Assembly (NCBI GenBank): GCA_024233115.1
Contig: JACKQB010000007.1
Coordinates: 62,001 to 126,000, forward strand
Direction: 5' to 3'
DNA: 64,000 nucleotides
Source of the DNA: Akkermansiaceae bacterium
GTDB taxonomy: Bacteria; Verrucomicrobiota; Verrucomicrobiia; Verrucomicrobiales; Akkermansiaceae
Each line of letters begins with the position of its first letter. Position 1 is the first letter of the stretch. Below, piece after piece: positions 45,205-54,374 of this stretch. Under the pieces are notes generated by a model. The model was given only the letters and a program-made list of their open reading frames with translations. It made no database searches and was not told the origin of the DNA. A program made the position numbers and the translations under genes.

Positions 45205-45565
45205 CCCCGTGGTCGCTGGGTCGGAAAACGCCTACACCCCCACCAGCGGCGGCTCGCCTAACAAGTATGCGGATGCTCCGGGCTACATCAACCAAGGCGA
45301 CATCCTGGAAAAACTTGGCTCTGTCCTAACAATACGGGGAGACACCTTCACCATACGAGCATACGGAGATGCCCGCGATGCATCCGGAAAAATCATTGCA
45401 CAAGCGCGATGCGAAGCTACCATCCAGCGTGTTCCCGAATACATGGATGCGGAGGAGGATGAATACCCGGAAGCCGCTTACGCCCAGCTCAGGTCTGAAC
45501 TTAACAAACGCTATGGCCGGAAATTCAGACTCATCGCCTTCCGCTGGCTGAATCAAAGCGAATAA
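45194..45565 (+). CDS. C-terminal part of the Verru_Chthon A-like protein in the +1 frame
   Basis: This 123-codon stretch continues the upstream protein after a one-base shift. It reads ADAPGYINQGDILEKLGSVL, TFTIRAYGDARDASGKIIA and ends RKFRLIAFRWLNQSE, which is how I know this family to finish. The shift coincides with a CCCC run at 45194-45197 immediately before the TAA; removing one C restores one frame. It is either a real one-base insertion, a sequencing error or a +1 programmed shift at TCC-TAA. The ATG at 45062 is in frame but lies inside the other reading frame and is not a likely start. Confidence 0.75.
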   Translation, partial: PHPNPVVAGSENAYTPTSGGSPNKYADAPGYINQGDILEKLGSVLTIRGDTFTIRAYGDARDASGKIIAQARCEATIQRVPEYMDAEEDEYPEAAYAQLRSELNKRYGRKFRLIAFRWLNQSE

Positions 45566-45567
45566 TC

Positions 45568-46551
45568 ATGAACCCGTCCAACTTGCATCAAACCGTCAAA
45601 TCTACGCTTAGCTGGCTTATGGCTGCCGCCATCTGTACGCCGGTCAGCCTCACCGCCCAGGCAAAACCAACGGGTCCGGCGACGGCCAAACAAAACGAGC
45701 CCCTCCCGGTCACCATCAGCCTGGCTGCATTGGGACACGCCAAACCTGTCGCTTACACCAGCCCCGAGAATTACTTGAAAAAGTTCCGGGGCATCGACCT
45801 GGAAATGGACAAGCACTGTGAGTTGATTATCCGCGAGGGCAAACAGTATCCCATCACCATACCACCCAACCCCGATGATAGCCCGCCCAAGGCATTGAAC
45901 ATCATGGTGGACCGGAAAAAATACGTTGATTTCTCGCTGAGTATTGGCGCGGTCACCCAACGGATTCCTGTGGCCCGGGGAAAGCCGGTCACCATTTACC
46001 AACAAAAGCTTATTCAAAACACAAGTGGTGATCATGAGGCCGCACCAGGGCTTTCCGTGAAGCGGAAAGTTCTCCACAAGCTGCCCCTGTCTGAGCGGGC
46101 CCAACACATGTTGATGTTGTTTATCCAACCGAAACACGAGTATTCGTGGTCTAACCATACCGTAAAACAGATTGATGTCTCACCGGACAAGTTGCCGGAT
46201 GGCAGCATCGTGTTTCTGAACCTTTCGTCCGAACCTTTGTTTTTCAGCCCAACCAGCAGCGTCAATATCAAAGACGGCATTCTCATGCCTGTCGGCGCAC
46301 TGACCCAATACCAACTGCCGGAGGATAAACGCAGTGCCCGGTATTTCTATTTCTCAAAAAGCAATCCCAAGAAAATAATCAGCGCGGTTCGCTGCAACAA
46401 ACGCAAGGGCTATATCTCTCTCGTCTATGCCCAGGACCTCATTCAACCGGACCAACAAGGCCAGGTCACGGTGCGGGTTCTGCAAATCAAAGCAGAGCCG
46501 CTCAACTGGGATGAAGTGATCAAAGTAAGGGAACGGGCGAGAACGGAATAG
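45568..46551 (+). CDS. Secreted protein of unknown function next to the pseudopilin
   Basis: This 327-residue protein has a signal peptide (TLSWLMAAAICTPVSLTAQA). The body has beta-rich stretches (VFLNLSSEPLFFSPTSSVNI) and no recognised domain. The start codon lies two bases after the stop of the pseudopilin C-terminal frame, so the two are very likely co-transcribed and may act together. The tight coupling also supports the idea that the pseudopilin is read to 45565. Confidence 0.7.
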   Translation: MNPSNLHQTVKSTLSWLMAAAICTPVSLTAQAKPTGPATAKQNEPLPVTISLAALGHAKPVAYTSPENYLKKFRGIDLEMDKHCELIIREGKQYPITIPPNPDDSPPKALNIMVDRKKYVDFSLSIGAVTQRIPVARGKPVTIYQQKLIQNTSGDHEAAPGLSVKRKVLHKLPLSERAQHMLMLFIQPKHEYSWSNHTVKQIDVSPDKLPDGSIVFLNLSSEPLFFSPTSSVNIKDGILMPVGALTQYQLPEDKRSARYFYFSKSNPKKIISAVRCNKRKGYISLVYAQDLIQPDQQGQVTVRVLQIKAEPLNWDEVIKVRERARTE

Positions 46552-46622
46552 CAGGTTTCATCCTGTCCGGATACTCAACATCTCCTGCCCCCCACCGCTT
46601 AGATTGGAGAATGGGTGCTGGG

Positions 46623-49600
46623 TCAGCGCAGCGACGACAGGGTGATGCTCCAGTGGTAGGTTTTGCCGGGATGGATTTGGTAGGCGTCGTTCACCGGCAG
46701 CCCCCACGAGTTGTCACCGCCGACACCCATCTGGATGCGGTCTAACTGGATGGTGACGGTGTCCCGCTTGGGGAGTTCGTTTGGGTGTTTGGCCTGGCTC
46801 AGGTCGCTGGCGGTATACGGCCAGGCGCTGGCGGAGAATGGAGTGCCCTGCGCGCTCACCCGGATGCCGTTTTGATGGGAATCAGAGAATTGGATCCAGC
46901 GGATGGCGTCGCGGTTCGCGTTTTCCTGAGGGCGGACGTAGCGGGTCACCCAGGCCGGCACGGTGGATTGGTGGATGGCTATTTCCGCGCCTCCGCAGCG
47001 GTCTGCTTGCGTCTCCCACGGCCCGCAGCCATACCAGCGGACGTTTTCCATCGCGCGGGGAATCGCGAAAGTCACCCCCATGCGCGGCGGCATGGTTTCG
47101 CCGCTTTTGTTAGACGCTTCAAACTGCACCTCCATCCGTAGTTTGTTCCCGGGTGTTAGACTGTAACGCACTTGCATGGTCAGTGGTCGCCCGGGAACTT
47201 CCACCGTCGCGACGAATGCCACGGGAATCCCTTCGTCGACGGCGAAGGCGTGGGATTTCACCCGTGCCTTCGCTCCCGCCATGCGCCAGGCACCTCGAAG
47301 TTTGTCCATTTTCCAACCCAGGTCATTGTCGGTCGGCACCCGCCAGAAGTTCCATTGCATCGGCGCGACGAGGATTTGCTGATCACCGACGAACCATTGG
47401 TCCGGCAGTCCGGTGGATTTTGAAATGCGCACCCTGCCGCCGTCGCAGGGGATCGTGACATGATCCTTCGCCACCGTGAGCACGAGGCGGCGGGTTTGCT
47501 CTCGCTGGTTCGTTTCAGGTTTCGACCAAATGCATTGCTGCCAAGCCACCACGTGACCCGCCGGTGCCCAATCCGTGGCGTTGGGGAGGGAAAAAGAAAA
47601 CGTGATCAGAACCTCGCCGCCATCGGCAGCGGCAGCCTTTTTCGCGGCGGTGATGGCGGGGGTGACATCCACATCGCCCGTAGCACCGGCTATGAGATCG
47701 ACGCGCGGCAGTGTTTGCACTTCTCGGGTTTCGCCATTGCTGCGGATTTTATATGAGAACTCGAACGCAGAGAGATTGATGCCGAGGTAGCGGTTGGTGA
47801 TTTTCAAACGTCCGTCGCGCAGGGCTGTGGCCTCGAAACCGACCCGTTGATAGACATGGCGGACTTCGTGATAATGCGGGTGCGGGAGCCGATCCGCGCC
47901 GACGATGCCATTGACGCAGAAATTGCCATCGTTGGGAAAATCGCCGAAATCGCCACCGTAAACGAAGCCGCTGTCGGGGTTCTGTGGATCGCGATAGAGC
48001 GACTGATCCACCCAGTCCCAGATAAAGCCGCCGGCGAGCATGGGTTGCGCTAGAATGAGATCCCAATAGTCCTGTAAATTGCCGCCGCTATTGCCCATGG
48101 CGTGGGCGTATTCGTTCATGACAAAGGGTTTTCCGGAGGGGTAGGCACCGTGTTGTTGTTCGTTCGACGCCTGTCCCTGCTCGCCCTTGCGTTGGGCTTT
48201 GTTCTGCACGTGCAGGCGCAGCCACTCCACGGTGGGGTAGGTCTGACTGTCGACATCCGCGGCCAGGTTCATGTCGGCATACTGGATCAAGCGCTGTTCG
48301 GGGTCGGCGGCGTGGCAGGCGCGGCGCATCGCGGGAAAGGCATCGCCATAACCGGCTTCATTACCGAGCGACCACATCACGACACTGGGGTGTTGGCGGT
48401 TGGCGATGGTCATGCGCTGCACGCGGTCCACACAGGCAGCCGTCCACGCGGGATCATCGCCGGGAAGCACCCGCTTGTGGTAACTCAGGCCGTGCGATTC
48501 CACATTGGCTTCGTCCATCACCATCATCCCGAGTTCATCGCAGAGCCGATACCAGCGCGGATCGGTTGGGTAATGGGCATTGCGGACAAAATCGATGTTC
48601 GCCTGCTTCATCAGCCGGAGGTCCGTGCGCATGGTTTTTTCATCAACCACATAGCCCGACGCCGGATCGAACTCATGGCGGTTCACCCCGCGGATTTTCA
48701 CCGGCGCGCCATTCAACAAAAGGCGTTCGCCTTCGACTTCGATTTTGCGAAACGCGACCGGCAGATGGAATTGCTCAAGGGGCTCGCCCGAAGCCGCGTC
48801 CGAGACCGTGACCAGCGCGCGATAGAGCACAGGGGATTCCGGATACCACGGGCGTGCGTTTTCCAGCGCGATACGCTTCGTTCCAGAGCCAACGACCTTG
48901 CCGTCCGGGTCGATCAGCGAGAAAGCGACCTCGGGTGATGCGCCCGGCCATGGCGTGGAATGCAGTGTGACCGACGCCTTTCCGGATTTCGGATCGAATG
49001 TGGGTTCGGCATAAACGTCCCACAGTCCGTGCGCGGGCACCGCCGTGAGCAGCACGTCGCGGAAGATGCCCGAGAGTCGCCAGAAATCCTGATCCTCCAA
49101 ATACGAGGCGTCCGAGAACTTATAAACCTCCACCGCGAGGAGGTTCGTGCCCGGTTTCAGCGCGTCCGTGATATCGAACTCCGCGGGAAGGCGGGAGCCC
49201 TGCGAGTAGCCGATTTTTCGCCCATTGATCCAGAGGAAAAACGCCGAGCGCACCCCGCCGAAATGGAGTACCACCCGCTTGCCCTTCCAATCCTTCGGCA
49301 GTTCGAATGAGCGACGATAAGAGCCCACGGGATTGCGTTCCATAAACGTGGTGAACGCGGGTTTAGGCTCGCCCATCACGCGCGGCGGGTCCACGTGAAA
49401 TGGATACTTGTAATTGGTATAGAGAGGCGTGCCGTGGCCATGGCGCTCCCAAGTCGATGGCACGGGGAGCGTGGTCCATGCCGAGTCGTCAAAGGCGGGC
49501 TGGAAAAAGTCGTGCGGGCGTTGTTCCGGGCGCGGGCTCCAGTGAAACTTCCACTCCCCATTCAGCGAAACCACCCACGGCGAGGCGGCATACGGGTAGT

Positions 49601-49805
49601 GGTGGGCTTTCGGTTGGGGAATCGTCGCCGGCAGCGGCCAGTGGGTGCCGCGCGGCGAAAGTTTGTGCACGCCGATGATCCCGGGGTTTTCAATTTCACC
49701 GGGCACCGGCGCGGCATGGGCGAGCCAGGTGGAAACCGCAAGAAAAAAAGGCAGCACGACGAAGGACAGCGCGCGGGTGGGCTGTTTCAAGGGGATGTGA
49801 TTCAT
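46623..49805 (-). CDS. Secreted GH2 beta-galactosidase (LacZ-type)
   Basis: The protein has 1060 residues from ATG 49805. A signal peptide (ALSFVVLPFFLAVSTWLAHA) precedes the GH2 sugar-binding domain, immunoglobulin-like domain, catalytic barrel and LacZ-type C-terminal beta-sandwich. The acid/base region reads MWSLGNEAGYG and the nucleophile region FVMNEYAHAMGNSGG; the N-terminal EWKFHWSP and PSTWERHGHGTPLY are LacZ signatures. The substrate could be galactosides of plant or algal glycans. The coding sequence looks GC-richer than most neighbours and lies beside a transposase relic, so horizontal acquisition is plausible. Confidence 0.93.
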   Translation of the reverse strand: MNHIPLKQPTRALSFVVLPFFLAVSTWLAHAAPVPGEIENPGIIGVHKLSPRGTHWPLPATIPQPKAHHYPYAASPWVVSLNGEWKFHWSPRPEQRPHDFFQPAFDDSAWTTLPVPSTWERHGHGTPLYTNYKYPFHVDPPRVMGEPKPAFTTFMERNPVGSYRRSFELPKDWKGKRVVLHFGGVRSAFFLWINGRKIGYSQGSRLPAEFDITDALKPGTNLLAVEVYKFSDASYLEDQDFWRLSGIFRDVLLTAVPAHGLWDVYAEPTFDPKSGKASVTLHSTPWPGASPEVAFSLIDPDGKVVGSGTKRIALENARPWYPESPVLYRALVTVSDAASGEPLEQFHLPVAFRKIEVEGERLLLNGAPVKIRGVNRHEFDPASGYVVDEKTMRTDLRLMKQANIDFVRNAHYPTDPRWYRLCDELGMMVMDEANVESHGLSYHKRVLPGDDPAWTAACVDRVQRMTIANRQHPSVVMWSLGNEAGYGDAFPAMRRACHAADPEQRLIQYADMNLAADVDSQTYPTVEWLRLHVQNKAQRKGEQGQASNEQQHGAYPSGKPFVMNEYAHAMGNSGGNLQDYWDLILAQPMLAGGFIWDWVDQSLYRDPQNPDSGFVYGGDFGDFPNDGNFCVNGIVGADRLPHPHYHEVRHVYQRVGFEATALRDGRLKITNRYLGINLSAFEFSYKIRSNGETREVQTLPRVDLIAGATGDVDVTPAITAAKKAAAADGGEVLITFSFSLPNATDWAPAGHVVAWQQCIWSKPETNQREQTRRLVLTVAKDHVTIPCDGGRVRISKSTGLPDQWFVGDQQILVAPMQWNFWRVPTDNDLGWKMDKLRGAWRMAGAKARVKSHAFAVDEGIPVAFVATVEVPGRPLTMQVRYSLTPGNKLRMEVQFEASNKSGETMPPRMGVTFAIPRAMENVRWYGCGPWETQADRCGGAEIAIHQSTVPAWVTRYVRPQENANRDAIRWIQFSDSHQNGIRVSAQGTPFSASAWPYTASDLSQAKHPNELPKRDTVTIQLDRIQMGVGGDNSWGLPVNDAYQIHPGKTYHWSITLSSLR

Positions 49806-49972
49806 GATTATTTCGATCCTATCTAGAGCCTGTCCCAAGCGCTGCAGCCTTTGCAGCTGCGGTCTTCACTCTATGTTAGAAATGAGACATGAGGGGCGTT
49901 TTTGCCTCCCATGCCTCAAATTGTTGGTCTATCATTTGTTTACTACAGCGAATCATACACCGAACGATGTAA

Positions 49973-50482
49973 ATTATTGCCTACCAAACCCACCTTCGTC
50001 CAGCCCTTCCTCTCGTAAATGGACCGAAAGAATATCGTGAGCAACGCGATCTCTTTATCCGTCTCGACGAATTACTTCGCCAGTCAGGCCTTGAGCATGA
50101 GTTTATCAAGCTCTCCATGGAGCATCGTCAAATTGATCTTGGCAAGCAAAGCGCGAAACAGGCTGAGAACCTCAGCCAGGGTTGCGTGCGTGCCCTGCGC
50201 AGCAACATCGCCCGCCATCCCACCGGAACGAAGCACCGGGGATTTTGCATCCGTCTTGCCGACAGCCCGCTGCTGCAGTGGTTCCTTCAAATTGGAGGGG
50301 TCGATGGAGTCACGGCCTTTACAAAAAGCACCGGTTCGCGATTCGCCCACTGCACCGACGAAGCCGGCCTCCAGGCTATTAACGCCAGGCTCATCGCCTT
50401 GCTCAACAATGATCGAGGCGGTGTTGCGCTCGGACTTGCGAAACCTATCAGTTTTGATGATGTTTACTTCGGCAGCGTATGT
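49973..50482 (+). pseudogene. Decayed ISNCY-type transposase fragment
   Basis: A frame without a start codon reads ALPLVNGPKEYREQRDLFIR, LDELLRQSGLEHEFIKLSME, FCIRLADSPLLQWFLQIGGV and ALGLAKPISFDDVYFGSVC. This matches the N-terminal part of a transposase type I know as ISNCY-family, in which RLADSPLxQWF and a later YFLDTTC-like segment are conserved. After 50482 the family sequence (next catalytic segment) is lost. An upstream frame beginning at 49910 may be its frameshifted N-terminus. No terminal inverted repeats were found. Family name moderately sure; transposase origin likely. Confidence 0.7.
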
Positions 50483-50540
50483 TTCACCATGTGTCACCCA
50501 TTTTCCCGATTTTCCCAATTTCCCCGGAACCAGTCGTTCA

Positions 50541-52577
50541 TTATTCCCTGGTCACTGGGGTGATCAGAATAGGGATGCGGTGAAGTATGACCCCACCCTG
50601 TCCGGATACAAACCGGATTTCGCAATCACCCGCTTCGGCTGGAGCCATAACACGGAGTGGCGAGCCTTTGGAGGTGTACGCAAATTTCCCATATTTGCCC
50701 TCCTTCGTATCCTTGGGGACGATCGTAATGTAGTCCCTTGGATTGCTTGGCCCGGTCCAGTGGACCACCACTTCACTGCCCGCCGCTGCTTGAGCCTCTG
50801 CCTTCAGTGTGATCTCGGCCTTCACCACCTTGAGACCAACCCTTCCGAGCACGAGCCGTTTTTGGCCGCTCATGTAACGGATTTCACAATCGCCCGGATC
50901 GATGGGCGCCACGACCCTCGTTGGGCTGCCATCCCTGGTATAGGCGTATTTGGCATAGGTGCCGTCGGCAGCATTTTTCGGAACAATCGTCAGGAAATCG
51001 CCGCGGTTGTCCGGACCTGTCCAGTCGATCAGCACAGGAGAGCCCGCCACCGTCTCGCTATCGGCTTTGAGGATGATCTTTGCTGCCTCCACCTCAATGG
51101 GGATGCGAGCCAGGACTTTCCTCCCCTGCCCCGAGTAATAACGGACTTCACACGCTCCGGCATCGACCGGGGCGTCGACCCCGATCTTCGCACCCTTTGC
51201 CGTATATTCGTATCTCAGGTATTTCCCGTCCTCGGTATTTTTCGGGACAATGGTGATGAAATCCCCCTTGTTATTGGGGCCAGTCCATTCGATCTGCACC
51301 GTATTCCCGACGGTGCATCTCCCCGGGGCCTTGAGCGTGACTTCGGCTTTGTTCACCTTGATATCTGTACGACCAAGAACCACCCGCTCCCTGCCACTCA
51401 TGTAGCGTATTTCACAATCTCCTGGATCGACTGGAGCGACCACTTTGACGGGTGACCCTTCCTGAGTATAGGCGTATCTCTTGTAATTCCCGTCCTCGAT
51501 TTTCTTCGGCACGATCGTGATAAAATCACCTTTGTTATTGGGCCCGGTCCATTCGATGGTGACTTCGGCCCCCGCCAAACATTCCGCATCAGCCTTGAGG
51601 GTCGCCTGCACAGGGGTAACCTCGATGTCGGCACGACCTAGAACCTTGCCACCCTTCGCCGCCATGTAGCGGAGCTCCGCAGGCCCGACGTCCATCAACG
51701 CGGTGAGCTTGAGAGGACTTCCGTTGCGCGTGTAGCCGTAGTACTTGTAGCGTCCGTCCTCCCAGGCCTTGGGAACAATGGTGATGTAGTCGCCCTTGTT
51801 ATCAGGCCCCGTCCATTCGACCTGAAACTCTGAACCTGCGGCCACTTTTGCCGGACCTTTGACAGTGGCGGGGTCGAGTTTGATCTCGGGTTGTCTTTCC
51901 TCACGCACTTCGTCGATGGCCATCTGCAGTGCATCGGCCAGCGTGCCCGCATCATTGGCCGTCAGAAAGCGGCCCCCGGTCTCCCTGGCGATACACTCGA
52001 TGGACTTGGCATCCTTTTCCGAAAGGTCAAAGGCAACCACGTGCGCGGTAAAATCGACACCCAGCTTTTCCAGTTTCTTCGCAGCCTCGCAGGGGTCACG
52101 GTCACAGGTTTCCTTGCCATCGGAAACCAGGATCACACTGGCTTTCTGCTCTTTGAATGCGAGATTCTCGGCCGCAAATTCAATCGCACTTGTTAGTGGA
52201 GTCATCCCCTTGGGAGTGATGTTATCCACCACGTTGATAAAGCGTTTACTGTCGACCTTGCCCGGCTCGATCAGCAATTGGATGTCCGAGCAGTCTCCCT
52301 TTTTCCTGTGCCCATACGCCACCAGGCCAAGGTGAACGTTCTCTGGCAGCCTGGTGACAAGCTGACGGATGACACGGCGTGCGATCACTATTTTTGCCTC
52401 GCCATTGACCTGTCCCCACATACTGCCCGAGGCATCAAGTACGATGATGGCGTAACCCGGGTCCGATTTGGCGGCTGCCGAAGGCTGGCGTCCCGCGTCT
52501 TCCTGGGCAGAAGACATCGATAAAAACATGGCATAAAATGCCGCGATGATGATTGTGGTCAAGAGCTTGGATTTCAT
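50541..52577 (-). CDS. Secreted vWA-domain protein with five tandem beta repeats
   Basis: The protein has 678 residues from ATG 52577, with a signal peptide (LLTTIIIAAFYAMFLSMSSA). A von Willebrand factor A domain covers about 42-235, with a MIDAS motif at DASGSM (48-53), a Thr in PKGMTPLTSA and Asp in SDGKETCD. Then come five repeats of about 88 residues, each with WTGPxNxxDxITIVPK, a YxxYxYTxxGSP stretch and a closing LGRxxIxV. Repeats this similar suggest recent duplication or strong constraint. The vWA domain points to metal-dependent ligand binding outside the cell. Function is otherwise unknown. Confidence 0.88.
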   Translation of the reverse strand: MKSKLLTTIIIAAFYAMFLSMSSAQEDAGRQPSAAAKSDPGYAIIVLDASGSMWGQVNGEAKIVIARRVIRQLVTRLPENVHLGLVAYGHRKKGDCSDIQLLIEPGKVDSKRFINVVDNITPKGMTPLTSAIEFAAENLAFKEQKASVILVSDGKETCDRDPCEAAKKLEKLGVDFTAHVVAFDLSEKDAKSIECIARETGGRFLTANDAGTLADALQMAIDEVREERQPEIKLDPATVKGPAKVAAGSEFQVEWTGPDNKGDYITIVPKAWEDGRYKYYGYTRNGSPLKLTALMDVGPAELRYMAAKGGKVLGRADIEVTPVQATLKADAECLAGAEVTIEWTGPNNKGDFITIVPKKIEDGNYKRYAYTQEGSPVKVVAPVDPGDCEIRYMSGRERVVLGRTDIKVNKAEVTLKAPGRCTVGNTVQIEWTGPNNKGDFITIVPKNTEDGKYLRYEYTAKGAKIGVDAPVDAGACEVRYYSGQGRKVLARIPIEVEAAKIILKADSETVAGSPVLIDWTGPDNRGDFLTIVPKNAADGTYAKYAYTRDGSPTRVVAPIDPGDCEIRYMSGQKRLVLGRVGLKVVKAEITLKAEAQAAAGSEVVVHWTGPSNPRDYITIVPKDTKEGKYGKFAYTSKGSPLRVMAPAEAGDCEIRFVSGQGGVILHRIPILITPVTRE

Positions 52578-52784
52578 GATTGTCGAATAGTTTAGAGGGT
52601 ATCCTATGATTTTTTCTGTGCTAATGTCAATAGCCATCGCCCGGCCATCGCGCATCGGAATATATTTGTATTCGAAAGGACAGGTTTCCGGAGGGCTTTG
52701 TTTCTTTTATTCGTTCTCTGATTCGTTCTCTGCCGAGTTCGTAAGGGAGCTCCACAAGTCAGTGCACCCTGCCGGGCGCACCCC

Positions 52785-52816
52785 AAAAAGGTGCCCCACC
52801 AGATCGGCGGGGCACC
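52785..52816 (-). terminator. Intrinsic terminator of the papain-like gene
   Basis: On the minus strand GGTGCCCC and GGGGCACC form a perfect eight-base-pair stem, followed by TTTTT. Confidence 0.85.
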
Positions 52817-52853
52817 CCAACGTGTTGCTCGCAGTTGCGAGAGGATTAGCAAC

Positions 52854-54062
52854 CTAAGGCCTGATCTTGACGCGAACCGCACGGGTCGCGTTCGCTGCGC
52901 ACGGTGGGATGACGGTCTTTGCTGGTGCCACGGTAGGCATCATGAGGCGAAGGCTCTTGCGGTCGCCGGTGAAGCGGAACTTGCCGCTGTGCTGGACGAT
53001 CATCCGGCGGGTGGCGCCGAGGTTGTTCCACACCACGATACGGTCGGTATCCCAGTTGTCACCACCAATACCTCCGCCGAAGGTAGTGGTGAACTCGATC
53101 GCGGCGATGTCTACCTTGCGCACCGGGCTCAGCAGCCGCACTTGGGCGAATTCGTCGTAGTTGCTAAGCCAGCGTGCGCCGCAGTTGACGTTCGGCATCG
53201 TCATCCGCGTGCCGTTGCGCAGGTGCAGCGTCATGTTGACGTTGTCGCGCCCGCCGCGCAGGTCGTCTTCACCGGTGCAGAACTCGACCACCAGCTCGCG
53301 CAGGATGCCATCATCGGGATAGTTCGGCGTGCCGATACTCGGAGCCGTCTTCGGGCGATAGCTCTTGTCGACGAAGTAGGTGCGCCAAAGGTGCGACGGG
53401 CGGCCCTGGTAGTAGAACAGCGCACGGTTCTCGTCAGCCATCAGGACCTGCGTCTGGTTGGGGAAGTTCGGGTCGTAGACGTAGATCCTTAGGTCGGAGG
53501 TCCGTCCGCTTCCTTGGTCGTATCCGATGGCGAGGATCTGGTGGTCTCCGCGCCCGTGACCTTTGATGCCGAGAGGCGCCGGCTGTCCGCCATCGATCAT
53601 GGCACGCAGGTTGGCCAGCTCGGTGGTAAGGCCCCAGCGGAAGAACTCTCGGTCGCGGGCACCACCGGGGTTGATACCGACCTCCGCCCACTTGGTAAGG
53701 TTCGGTCCGAGCGAGTCCATCTGCCGTCCGTAGATATAGCTTTGCAGAGTCGTGCGGTTCGCGGGTTTGAAGTCCTGGCGGGGGATCGAGCGCGCGCGGT
53801 CGTGGTAGTAGTCGAGCGCGGCATAGACCATGCCGCCACAAAGACCTCCGGTGCGCAAGTCGATCTCCTTCACTGCGTCGTTATTGAAGCTGTTGGAGAA
53901 GTTGAAACCGTGCTTGCCGGGGTCGAAGCCGGTTACTTTTTTGGCGGCCGATGCGCCGCCGACGGGCAGCAGGAGCAGGCCAAGGGCGAGGCAAGTGGTA
54001 AGACTGCCGGCGCATCGCCGGATGCGGGTTGTGGATGGGGGGGTGTCAAGGGTCGTTTTCAT
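52854..54062 (-). CDS. Secreted papain-like (C39-like) protein of unknown function
   Basis: The protein has 402 residues from ATG 54062, with a signal peptide (LALGLLLLPVGGASAA). A GGLCGGMVYAALDYY segment places Cys75 at the start of a helix, GDHQILAIGYD gives His174, and YVYDPNFP supplies Asp197/Asn199. This order and spacing are those of papain-fold cysteine proteases, and I have seen the same three blocks in an unnamed secreted family. The C-terminal half is beta-rich with no known motif. Whether it is an active peptidase is untested. The coding strand is GC-rich compared with the secreted block at 17-24 kb. Confidence 0.65.
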   Translation of the reverse strand: MKTTLDTPPSTTRIRRCAGSLTTCLALGLLLLPVGGASAAKKVTGFDPGKHGFNFSNSFNNDAVKEIDLRTGGLCGGMVYAALDYYHDRARSIPRQDFKPANRTTLQSYIYGRQMDSLGPNLTKWAEVGINPGGARDREFFRWGLTTELANLRAMIDGGQPAPLGIKGHGRGDHQILAIGYDQGSGRTSDLRIYVYDPNFPNQTQVLMADENRALFYYQGRPSHLWRTYFVDKSYRPKTAPSIGTPNYPDDGILRELVVEFCTGEDDLRGGRDNVNMTLHLRNGTRMTMPNVNCGARWLSNYDEFAQVRLLSPVRKVDIAAIEFTTTFGGGIGGDNWDTDRIVVWNNLGATRRMIVQHSGKFRFTGDRKSLRLMMPTVAPAKTVIPPCAANATRAVRVKIRP

Positions 54063-54374
54063 CGTTTTATTTGGGGTTGTGTTTTTAATGTCGTGATCGC
54101 GGGGGGGGCCGCGCACCACAACACCGACGGACCGAAATGCGCACTATGCAGCAGCGGCAAGAAATTTGCTTTTATGAGGTGAGACGGGAAGCCATTCCCC
54201 GGGACTTTTGGGAATAGACGTCGTGGTAGCGGACTGTTTGATGGCCTCCTTCCATGCCAGTCGCTGAGCGAACGCCCACCACTTCGTCATGAATAGCACG
54301 TGGAAATCAACACCGCACTTCCCTCCACTCACTTGGCTCTTGATTCCTCGCGCCCTGAGATTAAAAACCCCTCC
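54063..54374. other. Intergenic region upstream of asnS
   Basis: No convincing gene was found. A 62-codon minus-strand frame (54144-54332, MTKWWAFAQRLAWKEAIKQ) has no family I recognise and may be a relic. The leader of asnS lies at the right end. Confidence 0.5.

Noticed and set aside
50019..51455. A 478-codon plus-strand open frame opposite the vWA gene
   Set aside because: It is a shadow of the repeated vWA gene; its translation is low in hydrophobic core pattern and mirrors the five repeats. Only the first part (49973-50482) has real transposase similarity, and in another frame.
54144..54332. Small minus-strand frame that might be a transposase relic
   Set aside because: I could not match it to a known family; reported only as a note in the intergenic entry.
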